Shown: positions 1 through 30,345, numbered from the stretch's first letter. The stretch is DNA of 64,000 nucleotides from Protula sp. h YS-2021 (GCA_949752745.1 OX457028.1:25174927-25238926); one strand, 5' to 3'. Numbers and translations: made by a program. The notes: a model not told the origin generated them from the letters alone.

Positions 1-267
1 AAAAAGAAAATGCGGATTTCACGACGTCTCATCACCCTCGACCAGGTCGCCAAATTTCATCACTCTTTAGAAATTGGGAAAATCCCAAACGCTGCGGTCA
101 AATTGAGCTTGCGCCATAGATACTGTATTCGCTCTCACTGTGGATCAGCATAACACTTCTCTTAACTGCGAAAGCAAAGCGTTTGCCTGGCTTTTAAATG
201 GGCGTCAGCAGCAAAAATTTAAATGTCCATTTTAACATAATAAATGTTAATGAATTTCTTTAAAAAA

Positions 268-352
268 TGAGCTGGACCAACTACACATCCTACAGTATGT
301 CTCTGCCAAATTTGGTCGCCCTAGCCCTGGCCGTCTCCGAGGAGTTCGCGTG
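268..352 (+). repeat. Interspersed repeat fragment, also at 43260-43380 inverted
   Basis: The segment reading gagctggaccaactacac, then a ctacagtatgtctc block, matches the reverse complement of 43260-43380 (gaggatcaattagacctg, then ctgcagtatgtcac) over about 80 bp with indels. It therefore belongs to an interspersed family. The rest of 1-1141 shows only AT-rich DNA and a G run. Confidence 0.5.
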
Positions 353-576
353 ACAAGGTTGTGGAGGAAAAAAGGAAACATACGGAAACACTTTACCGAG
401 TCGTACGAAAGCAATAAACTAGGGGATTGAAAATACCCAAGTGTAAAAATCTCGTTGAAGAATTATGTTATCACATGACGAATTTCACTACTTTTAATAA
501 CCATCGCTCACTTCAGTTCAATACTTCATTACTCGCACGGGATTTGTAACCAAGGATGTGTTTGTCTGGGGTGTGT

Positions 577-599
577 GTGGGGGGGGGGGGGGGGGGGGG
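577..599 (+). repeat. Poly-G run
   Basis: An uninterrupted run of about 22 G follows a short GT-rich stretch. A run this long is liable to sequencing error and could form a G-quadruplex. Confidence 0.9.
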
Positions 600-1141
600 A
601 GGTTGGGAGGTGACGAGGCAGTTAATCGTGCGCTATGCCTGTTTTCTCACACAGAATCAAATTCTTGGTGCATCACTTCATTACTATTTTGTCTTCTTCT
701 GTTTTGCTCTTTTATACGTTACCTTATAAGTAAGCGGTAGAAATGATGTTTATATTAAAGCTGTCTGTTATTTGGTACATCAGTTCATAAGCTGACAGTT
801 CATGTGAATAGAAAGAACTTAAAAATGTGTAATTTATAGAGAAATCCGTTACAGTAATTTGACAGCACGTGAAATCATTGTATCATCTTAAGCCATTTGG
901 TGCGTATTGTTTTAACACAAAATAATACTTAAATTGACAAGAATCAGCTGGATATTACTATTTAAATTACTGGAAATGATGATTAATATTCTGTATGTAA
1001 AATTTTAATCAAATTAAAAATTATTAAATGACAGGATATTAAATTCAAAAATATTTGGTGAGCTACCTTAAACTACAACTGTGAACTTACCTGAATCACA
1101 TTTTGCGTATAAGACGTTCCCTTCATAAAAAATCTTTACAG

Positions 1142-20160
<19,019 letters not shown>

Positions 20161-20320
20161 GAGAACATGAGTCGTATTCTGCTCTGTCCTTATTTTCGCA
20201 TATAGAATCTGATATTCTGTATGTAAATGCAATTCCTCGACATTAAACATGTCACAGATACACGATGTTATTAATGCAAATATTAAACCTATGGAATGCC
20301 ATTTTCACAATTATTAGGCA

Positions 20321-20600
20321 ATTATTGATATCCAGAATTAATTTTTCAAAAATTTAATTCTTGTGTTGTGTTAAGAATTAATGTTTGCTGTCTGTAATTA
20401 TATTTTTGATATCTTTAAATATATTTTTCATCTCAAAAAATATTTTTTGATATAAAAAATACTTAAAGACACCAAAAAATATTTTCGAAGTGAAAAATGA
20501 TTACAAGATACCTAAAATTGATATTAGATATCAAAAGTTCAATTCTTGAGAGCAAGAATGAAATATTTGACAGCAAAATCTTATTTTGAGGTCAATAATT
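20321..20600. repeat. AT-rich foldback element
   Basis: Left arm motifs attattgatatcc, aatttaattcttg and ttgatatct recur inverted in the right arm (agatatcaa, caattcttgagagcaag, gtcaataat), around a TCAAAAAATATTTTTTGA palindrome at about 20433-20450. The arms are imperfect and of unequal length. It begins about 160 bp after the stop codon of the Fuseless-like gene. Confidence 0.55.
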
Positions 20601-21274
20601 TGGTTTTCATTTTTTTTTCAGACTGAAACATCTTAAAAGTTGAATTGAATGTAAGTTAAACTGAACTAAGATACATTTATACACGAACATAGAGTGGCAA
20701 TGTTTTTGAATTTGATCATGTGGTGCAGTTATCTTTAGTATGATAGTTAACAAGTGTTTAACGCATTGTCGTACACACGTTGTGGAACTTGTAGATGCAT
20801 GAATAATATACATGATTTGAAAGCGATTGCAACCGCAAACGTCTCTATATTTAATTTCTTTATTTATTAATGTGCTTGTATAAAACGTTTGTGGCTTAAG
20901 ACACAGATATGGGTTATGATAAGGTGTCTGTTTCTATTGGTGTTGTTTTTTAACTCGCCTTTTTATATTTTATTTCTATATTTTTTGCTTTATGTCAGAC
21001 AAAGATGCTTTATAGTGTACTTCAACGAGTGACAAAAAACAGTGTAAAAATCTATATATTTATCTTCTGTCCATTTTACGCAGATATTTAAAAGTGCCTT
21101 AATCGCTTTATGACATGAGTTTAAATCTAAAGAATTGCTATGTTATAAAAATAAAAGGTAGACTTGCTCACCCTCATAGAAAACAATGCGTGTGACTTTG
21201 GATTCACTAGATTAGGCTTACTAAACAAACAAACTGGCACATGTCAATGGATCAAATTTCAGACAGCTTAGACG

Positions 21275-21303
21275 TATGTGTGTGTGTGTGTGTGTGTGTG
21301 TGG

Positions 21304-21399
<96 letters not shown>

Positions 21400-21415
21400 G
21401 AGAGAGGGAGAGAGA
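21275..21415. repeat. Compound (GT)n-(GA)n microsatellite
   Basis: About 50 bp of GT followed by about 90 bp of GA with a few GG interruptions; reading frames across it are artefacts. Confidence 0.95.
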
Positions 21416-21489
21416 TTATAATTATAAAATTGTTTCAGTAGCGGGAAGTGTCCAGTTCGCATTTCCAAGTGCGTATGCTCAGTGAAGGA

Positions 21490-21970
21490 TTAGAGCAGGG
21501 GTAGGCGGGCTGTTTTGGCTATGTATGTTCTGGATACGTATCTAGAACAGACAGTCTGTTTTGGATTCGTATCTAGAAGAGACAGTCTGTTTTGGAAAGG
21601 GTTGGTATACATGGTAGAAAAAAAACTGGCTCAAACTTGTAATAAAAAATTTGAATCAGAATGCACCCTGAGTCAACATGCACACATGTATGGACAGAGT
21701 GTACACTCTCTCTAAAAAAAAGCGTCATAGCGTTTCGTCATATTTGTTTCGTAATAAAGTGCATGTTCGTTTTGTGCATCATTCTTGAGGACAAGTTCAC
21801 GTCACAACCTTACATCCACCAAAACAGATGACGTCACTTCATAACGTCACATCCGATCAGTCTACAGTTTTTTCTATCATGTATACTAACCCTATCTAAA
21901 ACAGACTGTCTGTTCTATATACGTATCTAAAACATACATAGCCCAAACAGCCCTAGCCCTACTGATCAGA
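21490..21970. repeat. Foldback flanked by tatgttytrgatacgtat arms
   Basis: Left arm 21492-21600 (gtaggcgggctgttttggct, tatgttctggatacgtatct, acagacagtctgttttggat) recurs inverted at 21889-21960 (aacagactgtctgttctata, tacgtatctaaaacatacat, agccctagcccta). The interior of about 280 bp has no coding. Likely a non-autonomous DNA element. Confidence 0.6.
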
Positions 21971-22168
21971 ATGTGAGAAAATTGATTTATGATATTTTCA
22001 AAGTGGTTTTCTAACACAGAAGTAGCTCTATGTCTATTTAGGTGATTTTGATATACTTTTCTCAATTCACTTCTATGCTTCTATGGATATCCTCAAAAAC
22101 TGGCTCCCTGAATTTTTCGTAAATCTCGCAGACGAAAGTGTGAATCCGCTATTTTTTTTTGCATGCAG

Positions 22169-22906
22169 TACTTCGCGTTTCACACAGGCGAGGCGATGGG
22201 GAAGTTGGGCACGTCTTACAAAAAGGTTGGGTATCCAAAAAATTGCTCACATACTTTTCAAGCAGAACGTAAGATCTGTAAATGAAATCAAATGGAAGTG
22301 CTTGAACTATACCTTCAGTTTGAATTTCCCCCTTCACTGAACCTTTCTAGCCACAGTGCACTTGAAGAATTCTTTTTTTTCAGCTTACGCTGTTTGAGAA
22401 AGAACGAACACCTTTTGCAGGACGTTAACTTTTCATGCTTTATGCCTGAGAAGACTTCTCAAATAAGAAATAAAATCTGTTGGCAAAAAATGTTTTTCAA
22501 GAAGTACTTAAAGTATATTTTCAATAATAATAAATAAATTTTCACCATCTTTTTATAAAGAAGTATGAATAAGATTATATTACTGTCTTATTTCAAACAC
22601 GAGACAAAGTAAATCAGTTACCCAAACGCTTAATATAAATCGGAATTATGTTATAAGCAGTCCAAAGAAAGTATATGCATATAAACTCTTGAGGGATCTT
22701 ATAAAATTTAATAAAAGAAAGACTAGACTCTTCTTCGTCACATTCTATATTTATGCGCAGCTTCAATGGGCGCTACTGCAGTTAAAGCAGAAACAAACAT
22801 ATACTTTTTTGAGAAGTGTATGTGCAGTCCCAAAAGAAAACGCCTTTTTGACGAAATCGTCTCTCTGTGTGGACCGTATCTGGTTACAAAATTACCTCCT
22901 TTCTCT
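22169..22906 (+). CDS. Possible two exons of an unrecognised gene
   Basis: Candidate exon 22169-22268 follows a T-rich tract and cag and ends at GTAAGA. Candidate exon 22761-22906 follows tatgcgcag and ends at GTGAGT. Their phases agree (1 nt + 2 nt), giving 82 residues without a stop, beginning YFAFHTGEAMGKLGTSYKK and ending YLVTKLPPFS. I recognise no domain. No further exon was found on either side. Exon 4 of the Fuseless-like gene ends in phase 0, so an alternative 3' end of that gene is conceivable. Chance open frames beside consensus-like sites remain a real possibility. Confidence 0.25.
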
Positions 22907-23039
22907 GTGAGTTTATTTTTTGTTTGGATATGTTTGGTTACACATATATTACTCTCCCTCGGTGGGAGGGGGGATGGATGACGTCCCCGTAAAAAAAAAC
23001 CAGAACTGTCCACATAGATTCAGTCACACTGGATGCATA

Positions 23040-23230
23040 ACTGGTTCAATTGGAGTGCTGCCTCAGGTTTAAAAGATAAAAAAACAGTGTATTCTGTTTG
23101 TCAGAAAGTCTAAAAAAAGCTAAATCCGCGTGGTTAAGCTAACACCTGGCTTTGCCTTTCTCATACAGAAGAGTTAATATTGTTTGGCTCAACTTAACCC
23201 GTTTAAGCCGCTGTATGAAAAGAGTATGTT
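23040..23230. repeat. Interspersed repeat sharing gtttaag(c/t)cgctgtatga motif with 45.2 kb
   Basis: The strings gtttaagccgctgtatgaaa and aagagt at about 23201-23225 recur near 45205 and 45319 (gtttaagtcgctgtattaaa). The neighbouring segments also share taagc/taaac-rich words. A diverged repeat family of unknown type. Confidence 0.45.
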
Positions 23231-23348
23231 CATCAGGTATTAACTGTACGCATCAAGTATTAGCATCGCACATGGATTTCAGTTTTTGATCCGAGTGTGT
23301 CATTTGCCGATTGCGTTGGTTACATAATGTGTGGCCCTGTTAAAGATG

Positions 23349-24650
23349 GGGTAAGGAGAAAACATGGCAATGAACAAAATGGCAACGGACATAATGGCAA
23401 CGGACATAATAGCAACCGAATATTGGCAAGCAAATAAAATGGCAGGTGGTCAATATGGCAATGGGTAAAAGCGAACAAAATAGCAACACAACCAAAAGAG
23501 AAAAGTTCGTCGGTACTACAATTCGTCGGTACTACATTATTTTACTGTATCGAACTGTTCACCTTTGAAGCTACACGAATCCATACATCATTTAATTACT
23601 CAGTAATCCATCTGTCCTAGAACACACATCTAAGGCTCACAAAACTACATTTTTACAGTTATCCCGTTTTACCATTTTGACACATGATCTAAGTTGACTG
23701 ATCTGTTCAAGGCATTTGCATTGCGGTTTCCATCTGAAGTCGCGCTTGCAACTGAGAGTACAAGCGCTTGAGGTGCCTCCGCGGTTGAATTCACCGCGCG
23801 ATGCATAACAGCGTGGTGCTCACTTGAGCCGCATCCCCTTTTAACAAGTGTGAATAAGTTTCCCTATCGAAGAGCAGTTGGCTACACCAACCAATAGCTC
23901 TATCATATGGTTCAAAACCTCAGTCAAGTTCCACATTTTGGGCGGAAACATGGGCGGGATACGGCGCAGTCGCACTACTTCTTGGCCTGCGTCATCCCGA
24001 ACTTGGACTCTTCTATATATGACCCTATACATAGGTAGTGTTGTTTGTAACGCTGTTTGCAAAAATTGCTTTACAATCTGTAGTGCGTTTAACACACCTC
24101 CATGTAACATTCCGTGACGTTGCAATTTGTTTTATATGTGCAAAAAATTCAAGCATATTTTCTTTCTACCTTTATTACTTGTCACTATTCCTACTTTGCA
24201 TGTTATTTTCCTGAATTTTCCTTCCCCTATTATAGCCCACACAGTTTCCCAAACTGAGAGCCGGAGTAGAAGTAGGATACAGTTGTGGATTTATCATTGT
24301 ATGTGTCATTAAGAATTACCAGACTATATGGCGACTGATAGGGATTGTGCTTCCAGTACTATTCCTGCCCCCTTGACATGCGCTGACGCTAAAAGGATTC
24401 TTTGATGCACCGTGGGTCAGTTGCGACGACTGATAGGTATTATGCTTCCAGGTATTACTCTTGTACCCGCAACATGCGCTGACGTTGAAAGGATTCTGCG
24501 ATACACCGTAGGTCAGTAGGCCAGCTGCCTTCTGGCATTTTTATTAATTTGTCATTTTCTCCGTTTTTACACATTGCTATTTTTTCCACCTGACATTTTA
24601 TCCGCTTGCCATTATGTCCGCTTCCATTATGTCTGATGCCATTTTGCATA
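23349..24650 (-). mobile_element. Internally deleted MULE element
   Basis: The left array 23349-23495 has units aacaaaatggcaacgg and acataatggcaacgg after a GGGTAAGGA tip. The right array 24534-24648 carries the inverted forms (gccattatgtccgctt). Between them, on the minus strand, 24115-24000 encodes a FLYWCH-like start (a TWRCVKRTTDCK-type segment) joined almost directly to the transposase C-terminal region at 24000-23841 (VRLRRIPPMFPPKMWNLTEV, LNHMIELLVGVAN). The whole DDE core is missing, so this copy cannot move itself. Confidence 0.7.
24331..24517. repeat. 95-bp tandem duplication inside the MULE element
   Basis: The words cgactgata, gcttccag, catgcgctgacg, aaaggattct and acaccg(t/g)(a/g)ggtcag occur twice in the same order with a spacing of 95 bp (for example 'actgatag' at 24334 and 24429). 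Identity is roughly 80 percent by eye. Confidence 0.75.
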
Positions 24651-24813
24651 TTGTGGAGTATGTTGTGAGGAAATATGGCTTCAAAATCTTTAGTATTTTA
24701 TACTCAAAGTGTTAAGCAATGTACCAAAGTCATGGATTGATTCACATGGTTCGCAGCTCCGACAAAATTACTCAAAAACAACGCATTTATATATAGTAAT
24801 ATATTTTACACAT

Positions 24814-25893
24814 GGTTGTAGGACAAAATGGCAACGGACATAATGGCAACGGCCATAATGGCAACGGACATAATGGCAACGGCCATAATGGCAACGGACA
24901 TAATGGCAACGGACATAATAGCAAGCGGACAAAATGGCAAAGTGCTAGGGCGGACAAAATGACAACTGAAATAAAAAAGACGATATTTCATGACTTAACG
25001 ATTTAATGCATCCTCTTAATGAGTCACTTAGCCAATCAGCTCACAGTTTTCATTTACTGCTCTGGAACATTTCCCCGAGGTTTCCACGGATTTTGAGCTG
25101 ACTGTACACTCGCTTCATGCGCCTACGTGGTTGGTCCCCGCTCGCGATTTTCGTAAGGCTGGTGGTCATTTGTGCTGCATCTCCTTTCAGCCAATAGATG
25201 AGTTTCCAAATCGATGGATGGGTTGTGCCAACTAAGTGTTCAATCCTGTGGTTCCACGTTTCGGTGAGGTTGTTGGTTCTCTGCTCGCCCGCTAGAGTCA
25301 CATCATGTACGTTCCACATTTTTGGCGCAAAAACAGGTGAAATGCGACGTAGGCGCACCGACTTCGTCGCGATCATCACCCCTCCTGTAGGAACCCGATA
25401 CTTTAGTCGAATCGAAGTAGTCAAGCAAGTACTCCACGCTCTCATCTGAAATGTTGTCCTTGAGCTGCTCCATGCCCTTAGGTACATCCTCGATTGGCAG
25501 CAGCGCCAAAGAGTTAATCATGAAATAGAACAACTTCACGGATTCCGAATCGCGATAAAGACTGGTAAATGCCAGACCGTATGGCGACCAGACAGGAGCA
25601 TACTACTCCGTAATCAGCTAATAATCAGCCGAAATGAGTGAACAGCGTAGTTTTGGATCCTCCTTTGGTTATTTTATTCCAAATAACCAGACAGTAAGAC
25701 GGCAAGCAAGATAGGAACGGCCCTCCGTTTTTGCATGAGGCGGATGCACAATAAACTAGTTACTTTATGGTGCGGTTAATCGAACATTTTTTACTCGTTT
25801 TTATTTTTTTCCTAAGTTGTCATTTTGTCCGCTTTGCCACTTTGCCATTATGTCCGCTTGAAATTATGTCCGTTGACATTTTGTCCGTACCCC
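24814..25893 (-). mobile_element. MULE element retaining the transposase C-terminal half
   Basis: Left end: GGTTGTAGGACAAAATGG, then about six units of acataatggcaacgg (24830-24967). Right end: the inverted form (25811-25893) finishing ...TTTTGTCCGTACCCC. The flanks TTTACACAT (24805-24813) and TTTACATAG (25894-25902) match at 7 of 9 positions, fitting a worn 9-bp MULE target duplication. The minus strand at 25560-25050 encodes the transposase C-terminal part (LLPIEDVPKGMEQLKDNISD, VSGSYRRG, VRLRRISPVFAPKMWNVHDV, QRTNNLTETWNHRIEHL) with a frameshift. The catalytic core is lost. Confidence 0.8.
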
Positions 25894-25920
25894 TTTACAT
25901 AGCACTAGTCTAGTTTTTAT

Positions 25921-26444
25921 GGGTGTAGGACAAAATACCACCGGACATAATACCACCGGACATAATACCACCAAGGAAATGAAAACGATATCTTTTTATT
26001 ATACAGCGTGACAACGCAGACTCGGTGGCGTCCAGTTATGGAAGAAGCTCAAATAAGACGCGAAACGGAGATGGCTTAGGGATTATAAAAATCAGATGCA
26101 GTAGGTCGCAGAGAATAAGAGCAAATACTTCGTTATGTCATTATTGATAAGGGATTGCCATGGCGCGAGACTTTCCGCATATAAATAGGGCACTAAAATA
26201 AGTAGAATTTAAGGCAATATCAACAGCAATAAACCACGACAATAAACTAACTAGGATCTACAAAAAGAACAGTTACAGTAAAGTAGAATGTCCTCAGTAA
26301 ATGTAATTTTACGTTTGTTTTAGTTACATTCAGTTATAAATAGCTCGGGTGATCAGAGAAAGCAATAAAAGATTGTGGTGGTATTTTGTCCTAGTTTTCA
26401 TTTCCGTGGTGGTAATATGTCCGGTGGTATTTTGTCCGGTTCCC
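25921..26444. mobile_element. 524-bp MULE-type MITE with exact 9-bp target duplication
   Basis: TIR tips are GGGTGTAGGACAAAATACC (left) and the inverse of GGGAACCGGACAAAATACC (right). Inside the left tip the unit ggacataataccacc is repeated; the right arm mirrors it. AGTTTTTAT occurs at 25912-25920 and again at 26445-26453, an exact 9-bp duplication. It has no coding capacity. TIR tip and duplication length tie it to the MULE at 24.8 kb, although the inner repeated motif differs (ataccacc instead of atggcaac). Confidence 0.85.
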
Positions 26445-26725
26445 AGTTTTTATATAGCAATAACAAACTTACCCCAACAAGTCATTTTCCTTTGTCCATA
26501 GGCTACATAAATTAACTATACTGGTCGATTTCAAGGGAATAACAGAACAACACCTAATACTGTACATCAGTGTGCCAAGGTTACAATTCACACATATCAT
26601 GATCTATTAATATAATTTTGAATTAATAAAATCAAATTGTAAAACCCGCTAAATTAACACACGAAGAACACCACAGTCGTGAAAGTTCGATTTACACAAA
26701 CGATAAAGCTTATGCGAAAGGGGGT

Positions 26726-27202
26726 ACATACAATTTGACTACAGCCCAGTTGATCTACGGCCCACCTGCCTACGACTCAGGACGCCTACGGTGGTTAAAG
26801 TTCCTGTGTCTGTTATATTTTTCCATGTATATGTTCATACAAAAATTCTAAAAAATCTTCAGCTTTTCACATGAAAGACTTTATTGATCAAATGGCAAAA
26901 TGATTATATATATGGAAGACTTCATAGATCTATTGATTTCATAAGTACTTGCAATTTGTAAATGCTACATAGTATGGTCGTGAGATATGAAAAACCACAT
27001 TGATCTATTGTTTTCATAAGTAATTGCAATTATATGAGACGAGTGCTGAATAGAGTGTATGTGATCTGAGTAACTTATTGATATGAAAAACTGTAAATTA
27101 TTTTCTTTTTTAAAATAAATCAAGATTTGTTTTAATGGATATCGTAGGCATTCTGGGCCGTAGGCGTCCTGGGACGTAGGCATTCTGGGTCGAAGGCATT
27201 CT
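26726..27202. mobile_element. Element with 'cctacg' inverted-repeat arrays
   Basis: Left arm at about 26726-26800 has units such as gatctacggcccacc and gcctacgactcagga. The right arm at 27139-27202 is the inverse (cgtaggcattctgggccgta). The interior has no coding. A related array stands at 30570-30620 next to a MULE C-terminal fragment, which suggests MULE membership. The exact right edge is blurred because another element abuts at 27203. Confidence 0.6.
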
Positions 27203-28459
27203 GGGTTGTAGGCGACCAACCTGCAACTTGACCAAAATTTGACCAACTTTATTATTTTATGAATTTTTTCTACCGCTTCTCAGTAACACACGACATTCCT
27301 CCCCCGTCGCCAGAAGCAAGTGAAATTTAGCAACCACGCGTCGTTCTTATAAAATGGTGTATAATATTGGAAATAAAAGTACTATTAACCACGTACTTGA
27401 GATGACACTACAGGGTTCACCAGGTCTGGGTCTGTTGATATAACGCCGAAGCGCGGAGATTAACGGAGCAGTTAGAACTCCACCACATGCGACATCTAAT
27501 GACACCCCATGACACAGACGCTATTATCACAAACTCTCTTTGGTACAGCTGCGATTAACGGGACACTCACAACTCCACGACAGGCGACACCTAATGACAG
27601 AGAGGGGATTAATTGGTCAAATGTCTGTCATTTTCATTAAAGTGTTTTTTTTTCAAATGTCCATTGGTCAAATGGCGGTTGGTCAATTTGCGGTTGGTCA
27701 AATTGGGTTTAGGAAAAATGGCAGCGGAAAAAATGGCACTGGAAAAAATGGCACTTTTGAACTTACGGAAAAAATGGCACTTTTATTTTCCATAACATGT
27801 ATATTAAACCCTGAATAAAAAATTTCAGTTAAAAAAAAGAATCATTTCATATATCAATGACCAATTTTTAAAAGTTATACAAAATACTCGATACACATTT
27901 ACGTTAGCACGTGATGAATTTTTACGTAACGTTTTATCTATGGAAATGTGTAATAGTATTACTCACTGGGCTTCCTTTATGGTCCTTTAGCCTTACGCTG
28001 AACGTTTCCTGGACGTATCTGCAGGATTCCTTTCCCCTTAACTCTATACATTTCTTTGATATACTTCTTATATAAACGCATGCATATCGCAGTGTTTTAC
28101 TCAGAAATGCTCAGAAATTTTATGGTGAACAGTTAAAATGGAAATAATCCAGTGAATTATATCAATCGTACGCAGTATACTTGAAGACAACATTTTTATC
28201 TAAACTATGGACCTTGTAATAAATAAATGATAAATGAAAATTAAGTGAAATTTAATTTACAATTTTATGTAAAATATGTAATAGGCAAGACTTCTCTATC
28301 GTTAAAGTATGAAGTGAAGTAAATAAAATATTAGAAAATGCAAGAAACAAAGGTGCCATTTTTCCGTTGTTTCAAAAGTGCCATTTTTCCGGTGCCATAT
28401 TTTCCAGTGCCATTTTTTCCGGACACCGGTCAAATTACAGGTTGGTCAACTGTCCTACA
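27203..28459. mobile_element. MULE-type element with 'gaccaac' arrays, interrupted by a second element
   Basis: Left end GGGTTGTAGGCGACCAACCT is followed by gaccaaaatttgaccaac. The right end is the inverse of GGGTGTAGGACAGTTGACC, and its array (27610-27704) continues after 28428. A separate element sits in the right array at 27705-28427. The interior at 27250-27600 has a 60-bp near-repeat (gggacactcacaactccac type at about 27425-27490 and 27548-27600) but no coding. No matching 9-bp flanks were found. Confidence 0.55.
27705..28427. mobile_element. 723-bp nested MULE-type MITE with exact 9-bp target duplication
   Basis: Left tip GGGTTTAGGAAAAATGGC with units ggaaaaaatggcac; right tip the inverse of GGTGTCCGGAAAAAATGGC with the same units. 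GGTCAAATT flanks both sides (27696-27704 and 28428-28436) as an exact 9-bp duplication. The insertion lies inside the 'ggttggtcaa' array of another element. The interior is AT-rich and non-coding. Confidence 0.85.
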
Positions 28460-28664
28460 CCCATACGAAATAATCCCTTTCAATACTGACCCTCCTCTTC
28501 TTGAGCAAAACATGTATTTCGTACATCCTAAGCTGCAGGGGTCACTTCTGTTCAGTCTTCCAGTTGCTTTTGGATATTTCCAAAAGTAGAATAGTAGAAT
28601 ATGTGTGTTTGTGTAAACTGTTAGCGTAATGAAGCTTATGTCTGATTACGAATGCCGACTAAGT

Positions 28665-29066
28665 ATCCCCCAGTCTTCTGCTCCCTGTCTTCTGCCCCCC
28701 CCCTTTTTTTGCAAAAAAAAAAAATACTTAAATACGATTTTTTTTGTTTTTGTTTTTTTTTTTGTGTGGGGGGGGGGGGCAGATGACATCCCCACCCTTT
28801 TTGAAGGGGGGGGGACACTTTACCTGGTTGCAAAAAGGGGGGGGGCAGAAAACCGGGGGGCAGAAGACTGGGGGGAGCACTTTACCGTTTAACGTCTGGT
28901 CACTTATACAACACCACTTAAACATTGATTCAGTAGCGTGCATAAAACGAATCCCGGTCATCTGCCCCCCGGTCAACTGCCCCCCTGTCATCTGCCCCCC
29001 TTTTTGCAACCCGGTCGACTGCCCCCCCCCTTCAAAGTGGAGGGGTGGTCGCTTGTCCCCTCCATA
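28665..29066. mobile_element. G/C-tract foldback element(s) with 'ggggcagatgac' arrays
   Basis: The block 28665-28715 (gtcttctgcccccccc) is inverted at 28828-28878 (ggggcagaagactgggg). The block 28772-28850 (cagatgacatccccacc, gttgcaaaaagggggg) is inverted at 28955-29066 (tttttgcaacccggtcgac, gtcatctgcccccc). So two inverted pairs overlap, one probably inserted in or rearranged with the other. No coding is present. Long G and C runs make the exact length unreliable. Confidence 0.6.
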
Positions 29067-29170
29067 TACTATTTTTTCTTGGGGTCTTGGCTTACAAAGG
29101 CACAATAAATAAAATTATATTTATTTTATTGAATGTATTGCACCTCGGTAAATCGCAATTCACCAATAGG

Positions 29171-29202
29171 AAACTAATTGCAATTAGAATTGCAATTAGT
29201 TT
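29171..29202. repeat. Perfect 15-bp-arm inverted repeat
   Basis: Arms AAACTAATTGCAATT and AATTGCAATTAGTTT are separated by AG with no mismatch. It lies between two G/C-tract elements. Confidence 0.9.
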
Positions 29203-29329
29203 TTACGGATCAGTCTCTCCTAAGATCAATATTGGTGAAAAGATCAATGAAGATCAATTGTGTCAGAGACGAAGTAGACGGGGACATCACAATTGCCTAA
29301 TTTTTAAAAAAAAATTCTACTAAAAAAGG

Positions 29330-29836
29330 AGAGGGGCAGATGAAGACCCCGTCAAATTGCAGGAGGGAGGGGGGGGGGGGCAGTCGACCGGGTTGCAAAA
29401 AAAGAGGGGGCAGTTGACCGGGGGGGCAGATGACCGTTTACCGCATAAAACACACAATATACATGTATTCTCGGCTGACATAAGGTTTGTTTACATATTA
29501 TGTAAAATAATTCCAACTTTTGTTTGTGCTTTCTTTCAAATGTGTCATAGCGAGATTAATATTAAAGTACATAACCTTTCTGCTACCCGCATTAAAATAT
29601 AAAGTAAGCCAACAAATATGAGAGACTGAATTTAAAAACAGTCATTTAAAGTCTATCTATTATGTTTACAAGTGCCAAAACATAAAATGCAGCTGAAGAA
29701 TAAGACTGATTGAACATAATTGCTCTGTTGTTGAAATAGGTAAACGGTCACTTGCCCCCCTCGCAGACACCTGTCCCCCCCATTTTGTCAACCCTGTCAA
29801 CTGCCCCCCCCCCCCCCAAGTCATCTCCCCCCAGTG
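29330..29836. mobile_element. ~507-bp element with 'ggggcagttgaccg' inverted arrays
   Basis: The left array 29330-29441 (cagtcgaccgggttgcaaaa, ggggcagttgaccg, cagatgaccgtttacc) is inverted at 29741-29836 (ggtaaacggtcacttgcccc, gtcaactgcccccc, agtcatctcccccc). About 300 bp of AT-rich DNA without a gene lies between. Same family as 28665-29066 and the lone array at 39270-39375. Confidence 0.7.
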
Positions 29837-29859
29837 ATTAAGGTGGCTTTTTATTTAGT

Positions 29860-30345
29860 GTGTCCGTCCGTCCGTCTGTCGATTTTTCTCAAAATATACA
29901 TACATACTGGAGTACATGTCTAGATGATGCCTGTGTTATTTTTTTCGTTTCCTCAAAAATTCTATTTTTGGCAAATTTTTGAACATGGGGAGGGGGGGGG
30001 GGGGGTTCGTGTATTTTTTCACTTTGGTAGGCTATTTCTCCAAAACAGTTTGTTGAATTAGGCTGAAACGTAACAAGAACAACACTCATATAGTGCAAAT
30101 GTTTACTGCGAAGTTTTTTGTCATTTCCGCTGAAAATGTATTTTTGGCGATTTTTTTAATTTTTTGAATTTCAACATTCTTGGCCATATTGTTGCGATAT
30201 CTCCGAAACGGTTTGTTGGATTAGTCTGAAACATGGCAAGAAAAACCCATATGTAGTGGAAATGTTTACTGCGAAGTTTTTTTCATTTTCTGTAAAAACG
30301 TATTTTTGGCGATTTTTTTTTCAATTTCTTGGGCTCGGCAATGTT
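29860..30345. repeat. Diverged ~165-bp tandem repeat, about three units
   Basis: The string acagtttgttgaattaggct, gaaacgtaacaag, then gtttactgcgaagtttttt recurs about 165 bp later (acggtttgttggattagtct, gaaacatggcaag, gtttactgcgaagtttttt). A first, weaker copy precedes, next to a short gtccgtccgtctgtc tract. Confidence 0.7.

Noticed and set aside
24821..24967. CRISPR-like regular repeats
   Set aside because: Units are contiguous without spacers and mirrored at the other end of a transposon in animal DNA.
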